Shown one piece after another: positions 60,406 to 64,000 of a stretch of DNA of 64,000 bases. The translations under genes were made by a program, and so were the position numbers. The stretch comes from Acidithiobacillus sp. HP-2 (lineage in GTDB: Bacteria; Pseudomonadota; Gammaproteobacteria; Acidithiobacillales; Acidithiobacillaceae), in contig NZ_JACKZA010000001.1 of NCBI RefSeq assembly GCF_015100155.1, positions 62,001 to 126,000 of the forward strand, written 5' to 3'. Each line of letters begins with the position of its first letter. Position 1 is the stretch's first letter. The notes under the pieces were generated by a model. It searched no databases, had not been told where the DNA came from, and worked only from the letters and a program-made list of their open reading frames with translations.

Positions 60406-63400
60406 GATGCGCGTTCTCCGGACGCAAACAACTGGTCCATGTCTTCAATCAGTGCCGGATTGGCGGGCAGATGAAGGATTCCGTGTTGCGGTCCTTCCAG
60501 TCCGCGCAGATAGAACAGGAGGGTTCCCCCCAAATGCACCTGCGGATCGTAATTCCCGCCCAGACGCTGCTGCAGTAAGCGGTGCAGGGCCAGTTGATAA
60601 AGACTGGCCTGCAGTTCATAACGATGTTGCAGGGTCTGCTGCTGCATGGCCTGTTCATGATAATCCTGATCCTCGCTGCCGAGGACATTGGATTTGTAAT
60701 CCATGACAAAATATTGACCGGTATCAGCAAACACCAGATCCATGAAGCCGCGCATCATACCGTGCAGAACGCGATCCGGCAGGCGCGGCCGCTGCATGCC
60801 GGGAAGCATCTGGTCGGTGCAGAGTTGGTCCAGTTTCCGGCTGCGCAGTGCGGCACCGGGAAACCAGAAAGCCATTTCACTCTGATAGTGCTGCAGGTTT
60901 TCTAGGCTCAGGCCGGATGCCGTGAGGGGCGTCCGGACGATGGCTTGCAGCCATTCCAGGGTGCCTTCTGCCCAGTCGGACAGACCCGCCTGTTCACAGG
61001 CCCGGGCGATACGTGAGGTGCTGCCCTTTTGCAAAACAGTGGCGAACCCTTGCCCCGCGAGCGCTTGCAGTTGGTCATGGAGGAAAGTTCCGGCACGCAT
61101 TCCCTGTGGGTATTGGTGCCAGCTGGCCCCTTGGCGGGCACGTCGTGCACTGGGCAGGGCAGATGAGGCCAGATCACGCACCAGCAGGGAAAAACTGCCT
61201 ACTCCCCAGGTTTTATCGAAGTGACCATGATAATCGGGAATCCGGCTTTGCGTATTGCTGGTGCTGGCGACCAAGGGGGTAACCGGGATTTCCGTAGACA
61301 GGGGGTGGATCTGGAGGTTTTCCCTGAGTGCGGCATTTTTCTGGAGGCGGTTGAGCAGCTCGGGCAAGGCCATATGGTGGTGCTGATGCCCCAATAAATA
61401 GGCGATGGCGCTGTGGTCAAAAATGGGCGATTTAGCGGTGCTGGGTGCCGCCAGTCCCAGGAAGAGGGCATATTCCGCACGGGTCAGCGCCACGTACAGC
61501 AGGCGTAAATCTTCCTGCAGGCGGGCGCGTTCCGTCGCCTCTGAGTCGCCCCGCTCCCAAATAATGCGCGCTGCGCCATCCCCTTCGACCTGAACCTGAT
61601 AATCCTCAGCCTTGTCTTTCCGGTAAGTGGCAATAAACGGCAGAAAAACCAGAGGGTATTGCAAGCCTTTGGCGGCGTGGATGGTGACGACCCGAATCAG
61701 CTCGGCATCACTTTCCAGGCGAAGAATGTGGGCATCACTCTGATCATGGCCAGCGGCGATGGCCTCGCGGAGAAAATGAATCAGCGCCTCAGGTCCTTCG
61801 CGGGTGGCGCTGGCGCTTTGCAGGAGTTCGCCAAGCTGAAGGAGATTGGTCAGGCGCCGTTCTCCATCAGGGTGGCGCAACAGCTTACGGGCTATGGCAA
61901 AGTGATGAATGCTGTGATGCAACATGGCCAAAACGCCCTGACGCCGCCATCTGCGTGACAAGTCCTGAAAATTGCCCCGTTGTTCTTCCCAGGCATTTTC
62001 ATCCCGATTGAAAGCATCCAGATCCTGATGGGACAAGTCGAGTAGCGGCAGGGCCAGAGCGACGCGCAGGCGTTGGGTGTTTTCCGGATCGGCAACGGCT
62101 TCCAGCCAGAGCAGCAGTTGCTGTGCTTCGGGGCTGTCATATACAGATTGTTTTTCCGCGAGGAAAACACTGCGTACGCGCCGCCGTTGCAGGGCTTCGC
62201 GGATACAGGCAGCCTCATGACGGTCACGCACGAGAATGGCGATGTCTCTCCCGCTTACCCGTCGTATTTGTTTAGCGTTTTCCTGGCGAAAACCGGTTTC
62301 AGGATCAGCGAGTATCTGGACAATGCATTCTGCTGCCTGTTCGGCGGCATGGTACAAATAATCCGCTTTGTTGAGAGATTCTGCAGCGGACCAGATGGTC
62401 AGGGCGGGCCCGGGTTGCCTGTCGAGTTGCCAGTAGGCGTTTTTGCCTTTGGCCTGGACGGGCCAGTAGGGCAAAGGATTGTCTGCACCCGCTTTGGCAT
62501 AGGCAAATGCGCCTTCGGATAGTTCTGCTTCGGCTTCGTCATAGAGCGCATTGAGCGCGGCTACCAGTGGCTTGCTGGAGCGGAAATTGGTGTCGAGCTG
62601 GTAGTGCCGGCCTGCAGTCAGGCGTCGTGCCTGCAGATAACTCAGGATGTCGGCGCCGCGAAAACGATAAATGGATTGCTTGGGATCACCAATGAGCAGC
62701 AGGAGGCGCTCGGGGGTGTTGCTTGCCGTGGCGTAAATGGCGTCGAAAATCCGGTATTGCAGGCTGGAGGTATCCTGAAATTCATCGACCATGGCCACCG
62801 GATACTGATTTTGCAGACGGCTTTTGAGTTGTTCGGCCCGGGCCGGATCACCCAGCGCGTCGGCGAGGCGACGTTGATAATCGTGAAAGCTGACCTGATG
62901 ATGCATGGCTTTGAGGGTTTCCAGGCGTTGCTGAATCCAGGCGGCAGCATGGCTTTGAATATCATGATGAATTTTTTGGAATTGCGCTTTGGGGGTCTCC
63001 AGTTCGTCAAGAACGGCTTCCAGTATCCGGGCCGAAGACGGTACTTCGATAGTTCGACCTTTGTTGCAGTTTTTCTGGAGGCTGCTGGCGCGGAGTAACT
63101 GACATTTCTCCAGATTGGCGGGCAGGATTTGTTCGGGGCTATCCAGCCAGTCCTGCAAGGCTTCGAAAACCGCTTCCATGGCTTCGGGTTTGTATTTTCC
63201 GCCATTGAGCGGGTTGTCTGCCTTCGGACCATTCAGAATCTGGAGGATGTAGCTACGCAAGTCTGCCTGCTGATCAGACCAACGTTGTTTTAACATTTTA
63301 ATCTGCTGTTGCAGCGCCGTTATGGATTGCGACAGCAGTGCCTGCAGAGGCCGGGAAGGCTGGCCAAAAGTCGCACCATTACCAAGCAACGGAACGATTT

Positions 63401-63995
63401 TACTCTGGACCTGATCGGGATCAGCAAACACCGCCAGCACCGGCTCCAGCAGGTGTTCCGGGAGTGGATATATTTCCTGCCGCCAGAAGTCGCGGATGGC
63501 ATCGGCGCGGAGATCATTGTCGTCCTGCAGCAGGCTTTCGCGCAGATCACTGCCGGTCAGAAAGGCGTGTTCGCGCAGGCTGCGTTGGCACCAGGCATCA
63601 ATGGTGAAAATGGCACTTTGGTCCATGGCATCGGCGGCCAGAGATAGTCGCCAGGCGGCATGCTGACGTGCGGCTGGCTCTGCATAGTCCTCTGACAAGG
63701 TCTGCAAAAATGGATCAGCTGGCTGCTGCTCCGGATCACGAAAATACGCGGCAGCCTCCTGCAGACGCTGGCGGATCCGTTCTTTCAGTTCCTGGGTCGC
63801 GGCCCGGGTGAAGGTCATCACCAGAATGTTTTCGGGGAGTAGCGGCATCAGCACGGGCTGACCGACCTGCCCATGACCGAGAATCAGGCGCAGGTACAAT
63901 GCCGCAATGGTCCAGGTTTTTCCGGTGCCAGCACTGGCTTCGATGAGACGACTGCCCCAGAGTGGCATCTCCAGAGGGTTTAGCGCCGTACTCAT
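60402..63995 (-). CDS. recB: Exodeoxyribonuclease V beta subunit RecB
   Basis: Helicase-nuclease subunit of RecBCD for double-strand break repair. A complete 1197-residue frame. The UvrD-like helicase has Walker A IEASAGTGKTWTIAALYLRL near 18-37, then AMVDEFQDTSSLQYRIF, GDPKQSIYRFRGAD, ELIRVVTIHAAKGLQYPLVFLPF, and LLYVALTRAEYAL. The C-terminal nuclease has GFMDLVFADTGQYFVMDYKSN with the Asp...Asp-x-Lys catalytic set. The start is five bases from the window edge; ATGA at the start suggests an overlap with the stop of an upstream gene (recC expected). Confidence 0.95.
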   Translation of the reverse strand: MSTALNPLEMPLWGSRLIEASAGTGKTWTIAALYLRLILGHGQVGQPVLMPLLPENILVMTFTRAATQELKERIRQRLQEAAAYFRDPEQQPADPFLQTLSEDYAEPAARQHAAWRLSLAADAMDQSAIFTIDAWCQRSLREHAFLTGSDLRESLLQDDNDLRADAIRDFWRQEIYPLPEHLLEPVLAVFADPDQVQSKIVPLLGNGATFGQPSRPLQALLSQSITALQQQIKMLKQRWSDQQADLRSYILQILNGPKADNPLNGGKYKPEAMEAVFEALQDWLDSPEQILPANLEKCQLLRASSLQKNCNKGRTIEVPSSARILEAVLDELETPKAQFQKIHHDIQSHAAAWIQQRLETLKAMHHQVSFHDYQRRLADALGDPARAEQLKSRLQNQYPVAMVDEFQDTSSLQYRIFDAIYATASNTPERLLLLIGDPKQSIYRFRGADILSYLQARRLTAGRHYQLDTNFRSSKPLVAALNALYDEAEAELSEGAFAYAKAGADNPLPYWPVQAKGKNAYWQLDRQPGPALTIWSAAESLNKADYLYHAAEQAAECIVQILADPETGFRQENAKQIRRVSGRDIAILVRDRHEAACIREALQRRRVRSVFLAEKQSVYDSPEAQQLLLWLEAVADPENTQRLRVALALPLLDLSHQDLDAFNRDENAWEEQRGNFQDLSRRWRRQGVLAMLHHSIHHFAIARKLLRHPDGERRLTNLLQLGELLQSASATREGPEALIHFLREAIAAGHDQSDAHILRLESDAELIRVVTIHAAKGLQYPLVFLPFIATYRKDKAEDYQVQVEGDGAARIIWERGDSEATERARLQEDLRLLYVALTRAEYALFLGLAAPSTAKSPIFDHSAIAYLLGHQHHHMALPELLNRLQKNAALRENLQIHPLSTEIPVTPLVASTSNTQSRIPDYHGHFDKTWGVGSFSLLVRDLASSALPSARRARQGASWHQYPQGMRAGTFLHDQLQALAGQGFATVLQKGSTSRIARACEQAGLSDWAEGTLEWLQAIVRTPLTASGLSLENLQHYQSEMAFWFPGAALRSRKLDQLCTDQMLPGMQRPRLPDRVLHGMMRGFMDLVFADTGQYFVMDYKSNVLGSEDQDYHEQAMQQQTLQHRYELQASLYQLALHRLLQQRLGGNYDPQVHLGGTLLFYLRGLEGPQHGILHLPANPALIEDMDQLFASGERAS

Positions 63996-64000
63996 GCGTG

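Overview
The window looks like chromosome from an acidophilic chemolithotrophic gammaproteobacterium-like organism, most plausibly Acidithiobacillus. This is inferred from the mix of gene types (EnvZ/OmpR-like pair beside an RND pump, CIO-type cytochrome bd, OprD-type porin next to an OmpA lipoprotein, a compact bcs operon) and from the protein style. No rRNA or other decisive marker is present. Genes are tightly packed, and many neighbours share ATGA stop/start overlaps.

Layout. 1-5335: a minus-strand block with the 5' end of a histidine-phosphatase-like exported protein, an FbpABC-type ABC importer and an NRAMP-type metal transporter. 5399-13986: an OmpR/EnvZ-like two-component system, divergent from a tripartite RND efflux pump, then a WrbA-like quinone reductase. 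13987-16347: a decayed mscS, a 199-bp miniature transposable element, an L,D-transpeptidase and two small, mutually similar unknown proteins. 16416-26767: cytochrome bd oxidase (cydAB), then housekeeping genes (DUF455 protein, tsaD, TPR protein, plsY, folB, rimO, NifU-like, pteridine-reductase-like SDR, midA-like methyltransferase, YffB-like). 26749-31335: hemN, a metR-like regulator, an OprD-type porin under a tandem PHO-box promoter, and an OmpA-like lipoprotein. 31452-38197: a second element copy, then an envelope/LPS operon (yraN, a gmhA-hldE fusion, glcD-like, RMD1/DUF155, heptosyltransferase) with lpoA upstream. 38232-39178: rsmI and tRNA-Phe. 39289-40071: a vapC remnant and an AT-rich intergenic region. 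40072-50491: a six-gene overlapping operon of two NDP-sugar SDR enzymes followed by bcsA, bcsB, bcsC-like and bcsZ. 50585-58374: DUF4239 protein, galE, a DsbG-like lipoprotein, DUF4337 protein, msrA, msrB and a large globin-GAF-GAF-GGDEF-EAL protein. 58441-63995: recD and recB.

How the genes fit together. The PilZ domain of BcsA, the c-di-GMP turnover protein at 55258-58374 and galE suggest local coupling between nucleotide-sugar supply, c-di-GMP and exopolysaccharide synthesis. The two SDR genes fused by overlap to the front of the bcs genes are the most intriguing arrangement: the polymer may be a modified glucan or something other than plain cellulose. The heptose isomerase/adenylyltransferase fusion and the heptosyltransferase serve LPS core synthesis.

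Best non-genic finding: a repeat family with 5-bp target duplications and long inverted repeats whose two arms differ between copies in a matched, pairing-preserving way. Three of four copies sit in convergent intergenic spaces at stop codons. Other notable signals are an 8-bp tandem duplication that throws an exported protein out of frame, four PhoB-type half sites at exact 11-bp spacing before the porin, and OmpR-like boxes between the two-component genes and the RND pump.
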